A model generated the notes under the pieces. That model did no database searches. It saw nothing but the letters and a program-made list of their open reading frames with translations, and had not been told where the DNA came from. DNA of 35,524 nt from an uncultured Clostridia bacterium. GTDB taxonomy: Bacteria; Bacillota; Clostridia; TANB77; CAG-508. Location: assembly GCA_947593355.1 (NCBI GenBank), contig CANQDO010000013.1, forward strand, positions 1-35,524, read 5' to 3'. This document shows positions 8,712 through 17,878 of this stretch, in pieces. The position numbers were made by a program, and so were the translations under genes. How positions within the stretch are numbered: the first letter of the stretch is position 1; each line of letters opens with the position of its first letter.

Positions 8712-8772
8712 TGTCAAAACTTGAAAAAATTTCCAGAAAACTATTGCAAAAATACATAAAAGATAATATAAT
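8712..8772 (+). promoter_or_regulatory. spo0A promoter with a possible 0A box
   Basis: TTGCAA (8744-8749), 17-nt spacer and TATAAT (8767-8772) give a good sigma-A promoter about 48 nt before the GTG. TGTCAAAA at 8712-8719 matches the Spo0A box core (TGTCRAA) and sits 25 nt upstream of the -35, a plausible autoregulatory position. The promoter is well supported, the box is inferred. Confidence 0.6.
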
Positions 8773-8819
8773 TCAACTGTAAAATATTTACAAAAATTGA
8801 GAAATGGGAGGAAATAAGT

Positions 8820-9638
8820 GTGAAAGACAAAATTAAGGTTTTAATTGCGGACGACAATAATGACTTTACGACGACATTAAATAGTTATTTGGAAAAAGAG
8901 GAAGAAATGGAGGTTGTGTATATTGCTAAAGATGGCAATGAAGCATATAGTGCTATATTAGAGCATAGGCCAGATGTAGTGTTATTAGATGTAATAATGC
9001 CACATTTAGATGGTTTAGGCGTTTTAGAAAAATTACAGTTTTCACAATTAGAAAAAATGCCATTATGCATAATGCTATCAGCAGTAGGCCAAGACCAAAT
9101 AACCCAAAAAGCAATAAATTTAGGGGCAGAATATTATATAGTAAAGCCATTTGACATTTCTGTACTTGTACAAAGAATACGAGAATTCAAATTTCATCAA
9201 CCTGGAAGTTTTAAAGGTGGATTTGCAAGTAGAGAAATTAAGCCACAATACATTGAGCTTACACCTGATGCTCAAAAAGATGAAGAAAATTTAGAAGCAT
9301 TAGTTACAAATGTAATCCACGAAGTTGGAGTGCCAGCTCATATAAAAGGATATCAGTATTTAAGAGAAGCAATAATGATGGTAGTAAATGATATAGATAT
9401 AATAAACCAAATAACGAAGCAATTATACCCAGAAATAGCAAGCAAGTATAGAACAACTCCTTCAAGAGTCGAACGTGCAATAAGACATGCAATAGAAGTA
9501 GCATGGGGAAGAGGCCAAACCGATACAGTAGAAAACATATTCGGCTACACAGTTTCAGCAGCTAAAGGAAAGCCTACTAACTCAGAATTCATTGCAATGA
9601 TAGCAGATAAATTAAGACTAGAATTAAAAACAGCATAG
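8820..9638 (+). CDS. spo0A: Spo0A, master sporulation response regulator
   Basis: 272-aa response regulator that, when phosphorylated, binds 0A boxes to switch on sporulation. The receiver domain (1-120) has the acidic pair Asp11-Asp12, the phospho-acceptor Asp57 in VVLLDVIMP, Ser87 and Lys109 in VKPFD. After a short linker the Spo0A-specific effector domain (about 160-272) includes [18 protein letters not shown] and the recognition helix region [18 protein letters not shown]. Start GTG 8820 follows GGGAGGAAATAA. spoIVB, its frequent upstream neighbour in Clostridia, is absent; yigZ is there instead. This makes the organism a probable spore former. Confidence 0.97.
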   Translation: MKDKIKVLIADDNNDFTTTLNSYLEKEEEMEVVYIAKDGNEAYSAILEHRPDVVLLDVIMPHLDGLGVLEKLQFSQLEKMPLCIMLSAVGQDQITQKAINLGAEYYIVKPFDISVLVQRIREFKFHQPGSFKGGFASREIKPQYIELTPDAQKDEENLEALVTNVIHEVGVPAHIKGYQYLREAIMMVVNDIDIINQITKQLYPEIASKYRTTPSRVERAIRHAIEVAWGRGQTDTVENIFGYTVSAAKGKPTNSEFIAMIADKLRLELKTA

Positions 9639-9661
9639 AATTTTATTAAAAAATAAAAAAC

Positions 9662-9760
9662 GGTTCTAAATCCATTGAAATGCACCCCATTTAGTAAACG
9701 CAAATTAAAAAACAAATTGTGTTTACTAAATGGGGTGCATTACATTTAGAACCATTTTTT
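9662..9760. terminator. Bidirectional terminator between spo0A and mscL
   Basis: Nested inverted repeats: GGTTCTAAAT (9662-9671) with ATTTAGAACC (9744-9753), and inside it a perfect 20-bp pair, 9680-9699 with 9721-9740, containing TGCACCCCATT. T-runs follow on both strands, so it can end both convergent transcripts. GGTTCTAAA is also part of the 10880 palindrome, so this may be a repeat element recruited as a terminator. Confidence 0.85.
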
Positions 9761-9770
9761 TATTTGATAA

Positions 9771-10256
9771 CTATTTGTCACTAGTAACAGCTTCTTCTAA
9801 TGAAGAAGTACAATGAGGGCATCTTGTAGCATGGTATGGAATTTCAGAAAGACAGAATGGACACTGCTTTACAGTTGGTTCAACAACTTGTTCTTCAACA
9901 TCTTTATTTTTTCTGTGTTTTTTAGCAATTTTACTATTATCAGCAAGTTTTTCTAAATTTTCTTTTGTTGAAGCGCTAAGTTTATTAAATGAACGAATAG
10001 CAATGAAAATAGAAAATGCAATAATTAAGAAATCTACAATTGTTGTTATAAAAGCTCCATACTTAATTGGTGTATTTCCTATTGTAAATACTAAATTAGA
10101 AAAATCAACCTCACCTGTAAAAACAGTAATTAGTGGCATAATAATGTCATTAACTAAAGATGTAACTATTTTTTGAAAAGCACCACCTATGATAACACCC
10201 ACAGCCATGTCCATAATATTTCCTCTTGTAGCAAACTCTTTAAATTCTTTTAACAT
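9771..10256 (-). CDS. mscL: MscL mechanosensitive channel with C-terminal zinc ribbon
   Basis: 161 aa. Residues 1 to about 95 are Msc[27 protein letters not shown] forms the first pore helix region and [22 protein letters not shown] the second. The channel opens under membrane tension to relieve osmotic shock. After the charged cytoplasmic helix (about 98-120) comes an added zinc-ribbon-like knuckle, Cys132-Pro-Phe-Cys135 and Cys146-Pro-His-Cys149, inside the cell. The Cys pairs are perfect, so metal binding is likely; its purpose is unknown. AAGGAGGA precedes the start. Confidence 0.93.
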   Translation of the reverse strand: MLKEFKEFATRGNIMDMAVGVIIGGAFQKIVTSLVNDIIMPLITVFTGEVDFSNLVFTIGNTPIKYGAFITTIVDFLIIAFSIFIAIRSFNKLSASTKENLEKLADNSKIAKKHRKNKDVEEQVVEPTVKQCPFCLSEIPYHATRCPHCTSSLEEAVTSDK

Positions 10257-10346
10257 AAAAAATCCTCCTTTTATACATATTTATATATGTTTTAATATAC
10301 ATTTTGTAGTATGCATATTTTTGTTGACAAAAGCACAATTTAAGTT

Positions 10347-10772
10347 TTAATCGTATCGTTCAATAGTAAGCTCTCTATAATCTAAATTTGATTCTAATTT
10401 TTTAAATGAAATCTTAATATGTTTTTTAGGCAAAATATCTTCAATAAGTTCACCCCATTCAATAATGCAAATGCCATCTTCAAAATAATCTTCTCCACCA
10501 ATGGCATAAAATTCATCACTATCTTCTAAGCGATAAACATCAAAGTGATAAATATTTATATCATCATTTTTATATTCATTAACAATGGTAAAAGTAGGGC
10601 TAGATATTTCATTTTCTAGTCCAAAATATTTTAAAACACCTTGAGTAAATTTTGTTTTGCCACAACCCAATTCACCTGTTAAAACTACAATATCACCTTT
10701 TTTTAAATCTTTTGCAAATTTCATTGCAAAGTTAATGGTGTCATTTTCACATTTAGAAATAAACTTATACAT
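10347..10772 (-). CDS. tsaE: TsaE, tRNA t6A biosynthesis ATPase
   Basis: 141-aa P-loop ATPase that partners TsaB and TsaD to make N6-threonylcarbamoyladenosine in tRNAs reading ANN codons. Walker A is GELGCGKT (33-40); the family motif HFDVYRL and the Trp-containing IIEWGE follow, as in YdiB. Length is standard. tsaB and tsaD, its usual operon mates, are not adjacent. AAAGGAT lies before the ATG, and a candidate promoter lies at 10832-10861. Confidence 0.94.
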   Translation of the reverse strand: MYKFISKCENDTINFAMKFAKDLKKGDIVVLTGELGCGKTKFTQGVLKYFGLENEISSPTFTIVNEYKNDDINIYHFDVYRLEDSDEFYAIGGEDYFEDGICIIEWGELIEDILPKKHIKISFKKLESNLDYRELTIERYD

Positions 10773-10831
10773 AAAATGTAATCCTTTCTAGCGCAAAGCT
10801 TATATATTACTTACGTTACTTATGCTTGCAT

Positions 10832-10861
10832 AGTATATCATATTTTAACATAAATTGACAA
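10832..10861 (-). promoter_or_regulatory. Candidate tsaE promoter
   Basis: Read on the minus strand: TTGTCA (10861-10856), 18-nt spacer, TATACT (10837-10832), about 60 nt before the tsaE start. Confidence 0.5.
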
Positions 10862-10870
10862 TATCTGCAA

Positions 10871-10925
10871 GGAATTTCTGGGACGGTTCTAAAAATCCGG
10901 ATTTTTAGAACCGTCCCTAAATTCC
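10871..10925. repeat. Long perfect palindrome with GGGACGG core
   Basis: GGGACGGTTCTAAAAAT pairs perfectly with ATTTTTAGAACCGTCCC (10880-10917) around a central CCGG; outer arms GGAATTT and AAATTCC extend it to 10871-10925 with two small mismatched positions. It lies between the divergent tsaE and lepA promoters, which is an unusual place for a terminator. A decayed copy lies at 131-163. Confidence 0.85.
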
Positions 10926-10927
10926 CC

Positions 10928-10956
10928 TTGAAGTTTTATACGATATATGCTAAAAT
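10928..10956 (+). promoter_or_regulatory. lepA promoter
   Basis: TTGAAG (10928-10933), 17-nt spacer, TAAAAT (10951-10956), 22 nt before the lepA ATG and just after the palindrome. Confidence 0.6.
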
Positions 10957-10978
10957 AATTGAGAAATAAGGAGGAAAT

Positions 10979-12784
10979 ATGGATCAAAAGCATATTCGTA
11001 ATTTTAGTATAATTGCACATATAGATCATGGAAAATCAACTTTAGCAGATAGGCTAATAGAAATGACAGGAGTTCTTTCAAAAAGGGAGATGGAAGAACA
11101 AGTATTAGATAATATGGATATTGAAAAAGAAAGAGGAATAACCATAAAGTCTCAAGCAGTTAGAATGAGTTATAAAGCTAAAGATGGACAAGAATATATG
11201 TTAAATTTAATAGATACACCAGGGCATGTAGATTTTAATTATGAGGTTTCAAGAAGTTTGGCAGCATGTGATGGAGCAATACTTGTAGTAGATGCAAGCC
11301 AAGGAGTAGAGGCTCAAACGCTTGCAAATGTGTATTTGGCAATAGATAATAATTTGGAAATTTTACCAGTTATAAATAAGGTAGATTTACCTAATGCAAG
11401 GCCAGATGAAGTAAAAAAAGAAATAGAAGATATAATAGGAATTCCAGCAATGGATGCACCTTGTATTTCAGCAAAAACAGGTCTTAATGTAGATGAAGTA
11501 TTAGAAAGAATAGTAAAAGATTTGCCAGCACCAACAGGAGATGTGAATAAACCTTTAAAAGCACTAATATTTGATTCTGTATATAATGATTATAAAGGGG
11601 CAATAGCTTATGTTAGAATAAGAGATGGAAAAGTAAAAGTGGGAGATGAAATATTGCTAATGGCAGCTCAAAAGTCATTTGTCGTAACAGAGGTAGGGTG
11701 CTTTGAGCCAGGAACTTACATGCCTGCAGATGAATTAGTGGCAGGTGAAGTAGGGTATATAGCTGCAAGTATAAAAAGTCTTTCAGATGTACGAGTAGGT
11801 GATACTGTTGCATTAAAAGATAATCCACCAGACGAACCACTTCCAGGGTATAAAAAAGCAAATCCAATGGTATATTGTGGTTTATACCCTGTAGATGGAA
11901 GCGACTATGAAAATTTAAAAGTAGCGTTGGAAAAGTTAAAACTAAATGATGCAGCTTTAGAATATGAACCAGAAACCTCTACGGCTTTAGGCTTTGGGTT
12001 TAGATGTGGCTTTTTAGGTTTACTACATTTAGAAATAATAGAAGAAAGAATAGATAGAGAATTTGATTTAAGTTTAATTACAACATCTCCATCAGTTATA
12101 TATAAAGTATATAAAACAGACGGAACTGTTATGGAACTATATAATCCTGCAGATTTACCATTACCTAATGAAATATCATATATGGAAGAGCCTTTTGTTA
12201 CAGCACAAATAATGACTCCAAAAGAATTTGTTGGAAATGTAATGGATATATGCCAAAATAGGCGAGGAATTTACGTCGACATGAAATATTTAGATGAAAA
12301 TAGGGTAACATTAATATATGAACTTCCATTAAACGAAATAATTTATGATTTTTTTGATAATCTAAAATCAAAAACAAAGGGCTATGCATCATTTGACTAT
12401 GAATTTAAAGATTATAGGCGTTCAAGTTTAGTTAAATTAGATATTTGGGTAAACGGAGAAGGCGTAGATGCACTTTCATTTATAGTTCATAAAGATTCAA
12501 GTTATGAACGTGGTAAAAAAATGATTGAAAAATTAAAAGAAGCAATACCAAGGCAGTTATTTAGCATTCCTATTCAAGCTGTAATAGGAGGAAAAATAAT
12601 TGCAAGAGAAACTATATCTGCTATGAGGAAAGACGTTTTGGCAAAATGTTATGGTGGAGATATAACTAGAAAGAAAAAATTGCTAGAAAAACAGAAAAAA
12701 GGTAAGAAGAAAATGAGGCAAATAGGAAACGTGGACATACCACAAGAAGCATTTTTATCTGTACTTAAACTAAATGATGAATAA
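10979..12784 (+). CDS. lepA: LepA / EF4, translation GTPase
   Basis: 601-aa ribosome-dependent GTPase that acts in initiation and back-translocation. G1 AHIDHGKST (13-21), switch II DTPGH (79-83) and G4 NKVD (133-136) are intact. It continues through the EF-G-like domains, including [15 protein letters not shown] and the LepA-specific C-terminal domain ending in a Lys-rich segment. Length is typical. AAGGAGG is 4 nt from the ATG. In many Firmicutes lepA precedes hemW and hrcA; here rlmB follows after 47 nt. Confidence 0.97.
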   Translation: MDQKHIRNFSIIAHIDHGKSTLADRLIEMTGVLSKREMEEQVLDNMDIEKERGITIKSQAVRMSYKAKDGQEYMLNLIDTPGHVDFNYEVSRSLAACDGAILVVDASQGVEAQTLANVYLAIDNNLEILPVINKVDLPNARPDEVKKEIEDIIGIPAMDAPCISAKTGLNVDEVLERIVKDLPAPTGDVNKPLKALIFDSVYNDYKGAIAYVRIRDGKVKVGDEILLMAAQKSFVVTEVGCFEPGTYMPADELVAGEVGYIAASIKSLSDVRVGDTVALKDNPPDEPLPGYKKANPMVYCGLYPVDGSDYENLKVALEKLKLNDAALEYEPETSTALGFGFRCGFLGLLHLEIIEERIDREFDLSLITTSPSVIYKVYKTDGTVMELYNPADLPLPNEISYMEEPFVTAQIMTPKEFVGNVMDICQNRRGIYVDMKYLDENRVTLIYELPLNEIIYDFFDNLKSKTKGYASFDYEFKDYRRSSLVKLDIWVNGEGVDALSFIVHKDSSYERGKKMIEKLKEAIPRQLFSIPIQAVIGGKIIARETISAMRKDVLAKCYGGDITRKKKLLEKQKKGKKKMRQIGNVDIPQEAFLSVLKLNDE

Positions 12785-12831
12785 AAGTGCATCAATAAAT
12801 TATTTAGAAAAATTTAATAGAAAGGTTAGAA

Positions 12832-13710
12832 ATGAAAAATAATTATAAAGAAAAAAATCGAGATAACAAGCAAAAATTAGAAAACAACAAAAAAGAAAAA
12901 AACTATGCAAATAAACAAAAAGTAGAAAATAGAGGAAAAGAAAAAGTAGAAAACCAAGAAAATGAATATAATGATCAAATTGAAGGAAGAAATCCGGTAA
13001 TTGAACTATTAGAGTCAGGAAGAGACATAAATAAAATATTTATACAATCTGGCGAAAAACATGGATCTATTAATAAGATAATAGCAATGGCAAAAGAAAG
13101 GAAAATTTTAATTTCTGAAGTGGACAAAACCAAAATAAATCAAATGGCTCAAACTGTTAATCATCAAGGAGTAATAGCTATAGTACCACCATATAATTAC
13201 TGTGAAGTTGATGATATTTTATTTGAAGCAAATACTAGACAAGAAGATAATTTTGTAGTAATATTAGATGGAATAGAAGATGTGCATAATTTAGGTTCAA
13301 TAATAAGAACAGCAGAAACGGCAGGAGTACATGGAATTATAATCCCCAAAAGAAGGTCTGCAAGTGTAAATAGTACTGTAAGTAAAGTATCTGCTGGCGC
13401 AGTCGAGCATATGAAAATTGCAAGGGTTAATAATATAAACGAAACAATAAAATATTTAAAGGAAAAAGGCTTATGGATTTGCGGAACAGATATGGATACA
13501 AAAACGTATTATTATGACCAAAATCTCAAAGGTCCTATAGCTATTGTAATTGGTAGTGAAGGTTTTGGAATGAGTAGATTGGTCAAAGAAAACTGCGATT
13601 TCTTAGTAAAAATACCTATGAAAGGGAAAATTACATCTTTAAATGCTTCTGTATCAGCCGGAATAGTCATATATGAAGCATTAAAACAACGAAATAATGC
13701 TAAAGAATAA
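12832..13710 (+). CDS. rlmB: RlmB, 23S rRNA 2'-O-methyltransferase (SpoU family)
   Basis: 292-aa TrmH/SpoU-type SAM methyltransferase, expected to methylate G2251 of 23S rRNA. The substrate-binding domain begins at EGRNPVIELLESGRDI (about 51). The knotted SPOUT domain has motif 1 LDGIEDVHNLGSIIRTAE, motif 2 VIGSEGFGMSRLV and motif 3 IPMKGKITSLNASVSAGI. The first 45 or so residues are an extra Lys/Asn/Glu-rich tract built from repeats of the form NKQKLEN, probably disordered and RNA-contacting. AGAAAGGTTAG lies before the ATG. Confidence 0.94.
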   Translation: MKNNYKEKNRDNKQKLENNKKEKNYANKQKVENRGKEKVENQENEYNDQIEGRNPVIELLESGRDINKIFIQSGEKHGSINKIIAMAKERKILISEVDKTKINQMAQTVNHQGVIAIVPPYNYCEVDDILFEANTRQEDNFVVILDGIEDVHNLGSIIRTAETAGVHGIIIPKRRSASVNSTVSKVSAGAVEHMKIARVNNINETIKYLKEKGLWICGTDMDTKTYYYDQNLKGPIAIVIGSEGFGMSRLVKENCDFLVKIPMKGKITSLNASVSAGIVIYEALKQRNNAKE

Positions 13711-13760
13711 TTTGAAGACCGAAATACAAAAGAAAATAAAAATAGAGGAGGAAAAGAAGT

Positions 13761-15326
13761 ATGTATTACGGAAAGAAAAAGTGGATTATAATATCTATTG
13801 TAATTATTGTGTTAATTATTGCAATAGTAGGAGTAGGGTTATTCCTATTTTTAAAAACAGATTTATTTAAATCAAATAAAGATTTGTTTTACAAATACAT
13901 GGGAGAACAAATATCAGCATACAAATCAAATAATGGAACTCAAAGAGAACAGGTTGAGAACTTAAAGCAAGTGAAACCATACACTACTGAAGGTGAATTA
14001 ACAATTGGGTATGAAGATATGAATTCAGACCAAAATCCATTAACTGAAAGTTTAGAAAATTTATTATTAAAGGTAAATGGAAAGTATGATAAAGCAAATG
14101 AAGTAGAAAATACAAATATAACATTAGTAAATGGAACACAAGACGTATTTACTATAGGTGCTGCAAGAACAGGTGATATATATGCATTAAGAGAAGATGA
14201 AATAGTAAAAGATGTTTATGTCGGAATTAGAAATGATAATTTAAAGGTACTTGCACAAAAATTAGGAATAGACTCAATTACAACACAATTCTTACCAGAT
14301 ACAATGACTGAGGCACTAACACAAACAGATTTATTACAATTTTCAGAAGAAGATATTAAGCATATACAAGAAATATATGCACCAGTTCTTTCTGGAATGA
14401 TAAAAGAAGCTAACTATAGTAAACAAAATGGAGTTACAATATCTAATGACAGTCAAAGTTATACATGTAATTCATATAGGTTAGACTTAAGCGGTACTGA
14501 ATTAAAGAGTGTAATACTTGCAATATTAACTCAATTACAAACAGATAGTATAACACTAAATTTAATATCAACAAATGCTATTGCATTAGGTCTACCAGAT
14601 GAATATACTGATATAGAAGAAATAACAGCTTTAATAGAAAATATAATGGATGAAATACAAGAACTAGAATTTCCTGAAGAAGGAATAAGTATGGTAGTAT
14701 ATGAAAGCCAAGGAAAAGCAGTTTCAGCAGAGTTAATAGTTAAAAATGAATTTAAAATAACAATGTTTAATGATGTAAAAGCTGATTCATTGGCACTAAA
14801 TATAAAACTAGAAAATTTATCTGCAAGAGAAGGCTTTAACGTTATTACTGTTAAAATTACAGTATCTGAAACAGCAACACAAACAATGTATGCTATAGAC
14901 TTTAATATGGATGATATTTTAGTATTTAATGTTTCATATGATAGCAATGGTCTTGCCACAACAGATAATGTACAAAATAATTTCTCAGTAACAGTAGAAA
15001 CAGAAAATCAAACTATACTAGCTAATTATTCAGAAAAAATGGAATTCACAAATAGCATAGATGATATGGTAGAATTAAATAGTAGCAATACAGCAATATT
15101 AAATGATTACACAACAGAACAGCTAAATGCAATTATTCCACAAATAAGCGATATGGCAATACAAGTATTCACTCAAAAGATAATGAGTTTAGGTATAGGG
15201 CAAACAAATAATGTAACACCAAATCTAAATGAACAAAATGAAGGAAATACACCAAATGCAGAAGATACAAATGCTGGAACACAAGGAAATGTTACACAAC
15301 CAGCTATAACATCAGGACAACAATAG
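13761..15326 (+). CDS. Membrane-anchored protein of unknown function
   Basis: 521 residues. A short cytoplasmic start and one strong transmembrane segment (about 8-30) are followed by a large extracellular region with alternating beta-strand pattern, no cysteine-rich or catalytic motif, and an Asn/Thr/Gln-rich C-terminal tail (about 480-521). I do not recognise the family; the layout resembles large anchored proteins of unknown function common in Clostridia. GAGGAGG is upstream. It lies between rlmB and the thrS T-box, which has its own promoter, so it may be co-transcribed with lepA-rlmB. Confidence 0.8.
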   Translation: MYYGKKKWIIISIVIIVLIIAIVGVGLFLFLKTDLFKSNKDLFYKYMGEQISAYKSNNGTQREQVENLKQVKPYTTEGELTIGYEDMNSDQNPLTESLENLLLKVNGKYDKANEVENTNITLVNGTQDVFTIGAARTGDIYALREDEIVKDVYVGIRNDNLKVLAQKLGIDSITTQFLPDTMTEALTQTDLLQFSEEDIKHIQEIYAPVLSGMIKEANYSKQNGVTISNDSQSYTCNSYRLDLSGTELKSVILAILTQLQTDSITLNLISTNAIALGLPDEYTDIEEITALIENIMDEIQELEFPEEGISMVVYESQGKAVSAELIVKNEFKITMFNDVKADSLALNIKLENLSAREGFNVITVKITVSETATQTMYAIDFNMDDILVFNVSYDSNGLATTDNVQNNFSVTVETENQTILANYSEKMEFTNSIDDMVELNSSNTAILNDYTTEQLNAIIPQISDMAIQVFTQKIMSLGIGQTNNVTPNLNEQNEGNTPNAEDTNAGTQGNVTQPAITSGQQ

Positions 15327-15360
15327 TATTGTATAGTAACAAAAAAGATGACAAAAAAGC

Positions 15361-15388
15361 TTGACTAATGCAAAAAATATAGTATAAT
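15361..15388 (+). promoter_or_regulatory. thrS T-box promoter
   Basis: TTGACT (15361-15366), 16-nt spacer, TATAAT (15383-15388), immediately upstream of the T-box leader. Confidence 0.75.
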
Positions 15389-15394
15389 ATTTGG

Positions 15395-15667
15395 TGAACA
15401 TAAATATAAATTCAAAAGTAAATGTTAAATATAAACATAAACAAAAACTATAATGAGAAAAAGTAAAATAAAGGTTACTTAAAAGAGAGGGTTTGTTATT
15501 AGCTGAAAGCGAGCCCAAGCAAACATATTTGAAAAACTACCTCATTGTTTCTAGAAAAAATCTAGACGGTTAACTTACGTTATAAAGTTTAATGAAGTTA
15601 AAAATAGGGTGGAACCGTGTTATATAGCACCCCTAGATGCAAAAAAAAGCATCTAGGGGTGCTTTTA
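15395..15667 (+). promoter_or_regulatory. T-box riboswitch (Thr) controlling thrS
   Basis: The leader senses uncharged tRNA-Thr. The T-box consensus AGGGTGGAACCG is at 15606-15617 and its ACCGT can pair with ACGGT at 15566 to form the antiterminator. Stem I closes with AATGAG (15452-15457) and CTCATT (15541-15546); just inside the 3' side lies ACT (15536-15538) followed by A, a Thr specifier (ACC at 15539-15541 is the alternative, also Thr). Stem III is CTAGA/TCTAG (15551-15565). The terminator at 15626-15666 ends the element. Confidence 0.93.
15626..15666 (+). terminator. T-box regulatory terminator
   Basis: Perfect 15-bp stem, AGCACCCCTAGATGC (15626-15640) with 15649-15663, an 8-A loop and a T-run. 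Mutually exclusive with the antiterminator formed by the T-box sequence. Confidence 0.92.
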
Positions 15668-15669
15668 GT

Positions 15670-15892
15670 TAAACTATTAGGGACGGGGTTAAATAGTTTA
15701 ACACATTGATATTGATAATTTTATAAAAAAGCTAAACTATTGGGGACGGGGTTAAATAGTTTAGTATATTTAAAATATAATCCTAAAATTAAAAAATGAA
15801 GATTTATTTACTAAACTATTTAACCCCGTCCCCAATAGTTTAGCTAAAAATAAATTTGTGTTAAACTATTTAACCCCGTCCCTAATAGTTTA
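15670..15892. repeat. Four AAACTATT palindromes between T-box and thrS
   Basis: Near-identical 31-nt elements at 15670-15700, 15733-15763, 15812-15842 and 15862-15892. Each has arms TAAACTATT and AATAGTTTA around a GGGACGGGG or CCCCGTCCC core. The first two are in one orientation and the last two in the other, so each can fold alone or pair with an opposite copy. The last ends directly against the thrS SD (15892-15900). The same element occurs at 196-228. Confidence 0.9.
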
Positions 15893-15907
15893 AAGGGAGG
15901 AAGAGAA

Positions 15908-17815
15908 ATGATAGAAGTAGAATTAAAAGATGGTTCTAAAATGGAACTAGAAGGAAAAATGAGTGTGCTAGAAGTAGCAAAAAAATTAAGTGAAGGTTTG
16001 GCAAGAGTTGCAACATGTGCCAAAGTAAATGGGGAAGTAAAAGATTTAAGATTTGAAATTACCCAAAATTGCAAATTAGAAATTTTAACTTTTGATGATT
16101 TAGATGGAAAAAAGGCTTATTGGCATACAACATCACATATAATGGCACAAGCTATAAAACGTTTATATAATGATGTAAAATTAACAATAGGTCCTTCTAT
16201 AGATAATGGATTTTATTATGATTTTGATAAAGAAAAAACATTTTCGGATGAAGACTTTGCAAAAATAGAAGAAGAAATGAAAAAAATAATAAAAGAAGAT
16301 TTACCAATAGAAAGATATACTTTACCAAGGCAAGAAGCTATAAAGTTAATGCAAGAAAGAGAAGAACCATATAAAGTAGAATTAATAGAAGAATTACCGG
16401 AAGGAGAAGAGATATCTTTCTATAAACAAGGTGAATTTGTAGATTTATGTGCAGGTCCACACTTAATGAGCACAGGAAAAGTAAAAGCTGTTAAACTATT
16501 AACAACTTCAGGTGCATATTGGAGAGGTAATGAAAACAACAAAATGCTACAAAGAATTTATGGAATTTCTTTCCCAAAAGCTTCTGAATTGGAAGAATAT
16601 TTAAACATGCTAGAAGAAGCCAAAAAGAGAGACCACAAAAAATTAGGTAAAGAATTAGAATTATTTATGATAGCACCAGAAGGACCAGGTTTCCCATTTT
16701 TCTTACCAAAAGGAATGGTATTAAGAAATATATTAGAAGACTTTTGGAGAAAAATACACGTACAAAATGGTTATGTTGAAATAAAAACACCAGTTATATT
16801 AAATGAAGAATTATGGCATCGTTCAGGACATTGGGATCACTATAAAGAAAATATGTATACAACAAAAATAGATGGAGTAGATTATGGAATTAAGCCAATG
16901 AACTGCCCAGGGGGAATGTTAGTATATAAGAGCAAAATGCATTCATATAAAGACCTTCCAATAAGAGCAGGAGAATTAGGTTTAGTTCATAGACATGAAA
17001 AATCAGGTCAATTAAATGGCTTATTTAGAGTACGTTGCTTTACACAAGATGACGCACATATATTCTGCTTACCAGAGCAAATAGAAAGCGAAATTATAAA
17101 TTTAATGCATTTAATAAATAAAGTATATAGCATGTTTGGATTTAAATATACTGTAGAATTATCAACAAGACCAGAAGATTCTATGGGATCAGACGAAGAT
17201 TGGGAGATGGCAGAGAATGCTTTGAAAAAAGCTTTGGAACACGAAAATATACCTTATGAACTAAATGAAGGAGATGGAGCATTCTATGGACCAAAAATAG
17301 ACTTCCACATCAAAGATTGTTTAGGACGTGATTGGCAATGTGGAACAATACAACTAGATTTCCAAATGCCAGAAAGATTTGATTTAACATATATAGGGGA
17401 AGATGGAGAAAAACATAGACCAGTAATGCTTCACAGAGTTATATTTGGAAGTATAGAAAGATTTATAGGAATATTAATAGAGCACTATGCAGGAGCATTT
17501 CCATTATGGCTTTCTCCTGTACAAGTAAAAATAATTCCAATTGCAGATAGACAATTAGACTATGCAAAAAAATTACAAGAAAAGTTAAGTGAAAATGGAA
17601 TTCGTGTAGAAATAGATGAAAGACAAGAAAAAATAGGTTATAAAATCCGTGAAGCTCAAATTGAAAGAGTACCATACATGCTTGTTGTTGGAGATAAAGA
17701 AGTTGAGGCAAATGTAGCAAGTGTAAGAGATAGGAAAGATGGAGATATTGGACAAATGAATATAGATGACTTTATAGCTAAAGTAAAAGAAGAAGTGGAA
17801 AGCTATAGCATATAA
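15908..17815 (+). CDS. thrS: Threonyl-tRNA synthetase
   Basis: 635-aa class II aminoacyl-tRNA synthetase. In order: TGS domain (1-62), the second editing domain with its HxxxH element HTTSHIMAQA (about 75), the catalytic core with MNCPGGM and motif 2 region FRVRCFTQDDAHIF, motif 3 near HRVIFGSIERFIG, and the anticodon-binding domain from about 530. Length is normal. GGGAGG is 7 nt before the ATG. Expression is controlled by the T-box upstream, but the mRNA must also pass four inserted palindromes. Confidence 0.98.
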   Translation: MIEVELKDGSKMELEGKMSVLEVAKKLSEGLARVATCAKVNGEVKDLRFEITQNCKLEILTFDDLDGKKAYWHTTSHIMAQAIKRLYNDVKLTIGPSIDNGFYYDFDKEKTFSDEDFAKIEEEMKKIIKEDLPIERYTLPRQEAIKLMQEREEPYKVELIEELPEGEEISFYKQGEFVDLCAGPHLMSTGKVKAVKLLTTSGAYWRGNENNKMLQRIYGISFPKASELEEYLNMLEEAKKRDHKKLGKELELFMIAPEGPGFPFFLPKGMVLRNILEDFWRKIHVQNGYVEIKTPVILNEELWHRSGHWDHYKENMYTTKIDGVDYGIKPMNCPGGMLVYKSKMHSYKDLPIRAGELGLVHRHEKSGQLNGLFRVRCFTQDDAHIFCLPEQIESEIINLMHLINKVYSMFGFKYTVELSTRPEDSMGSDEDWEMAENALKKALEHENIPYELNEGDGAFYGPKIDFHIKDCLGRDWQCGTIQLDFQMPERFDLTYIGEDGEKHRPVMLHRVIFGSIERFIGILIEHYAGAFPLWLSPVQVKIIPIADRQLDYAKKLQEKLSENGIRVEIDERQEKIGYKIREAQIERVPYMLVVGDKEVEANVASVRDRKDGDIGQMNIDDFIAKVKEEVESYSI

Positions 17816-17844
17816 CAAAATAGTAAAATTATTGATAAATTTTG

Positions 17845-17873
17845 TTGACTTTTACATAAATACGTGGTAGAAT
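17845..17873 (+). promoter_or_regulatory. Promoter of the rpmG-secE-nusG-ribosomal protein operon
   Basis: TTGACT (17845-17850), 17-nt spacer, TAGAAT (17868-17873), about 79 nt before rpmG. Confidence 0.75.
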
Positions 17874-17878
17874 ATTAA

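Noticed and set aside
14531..14959. 142-aa minus-strand ORF inside the gene at 13761
   Set aside because: Shadow frame of a long coding ORF with good SD; no SD or family pattern of its own.
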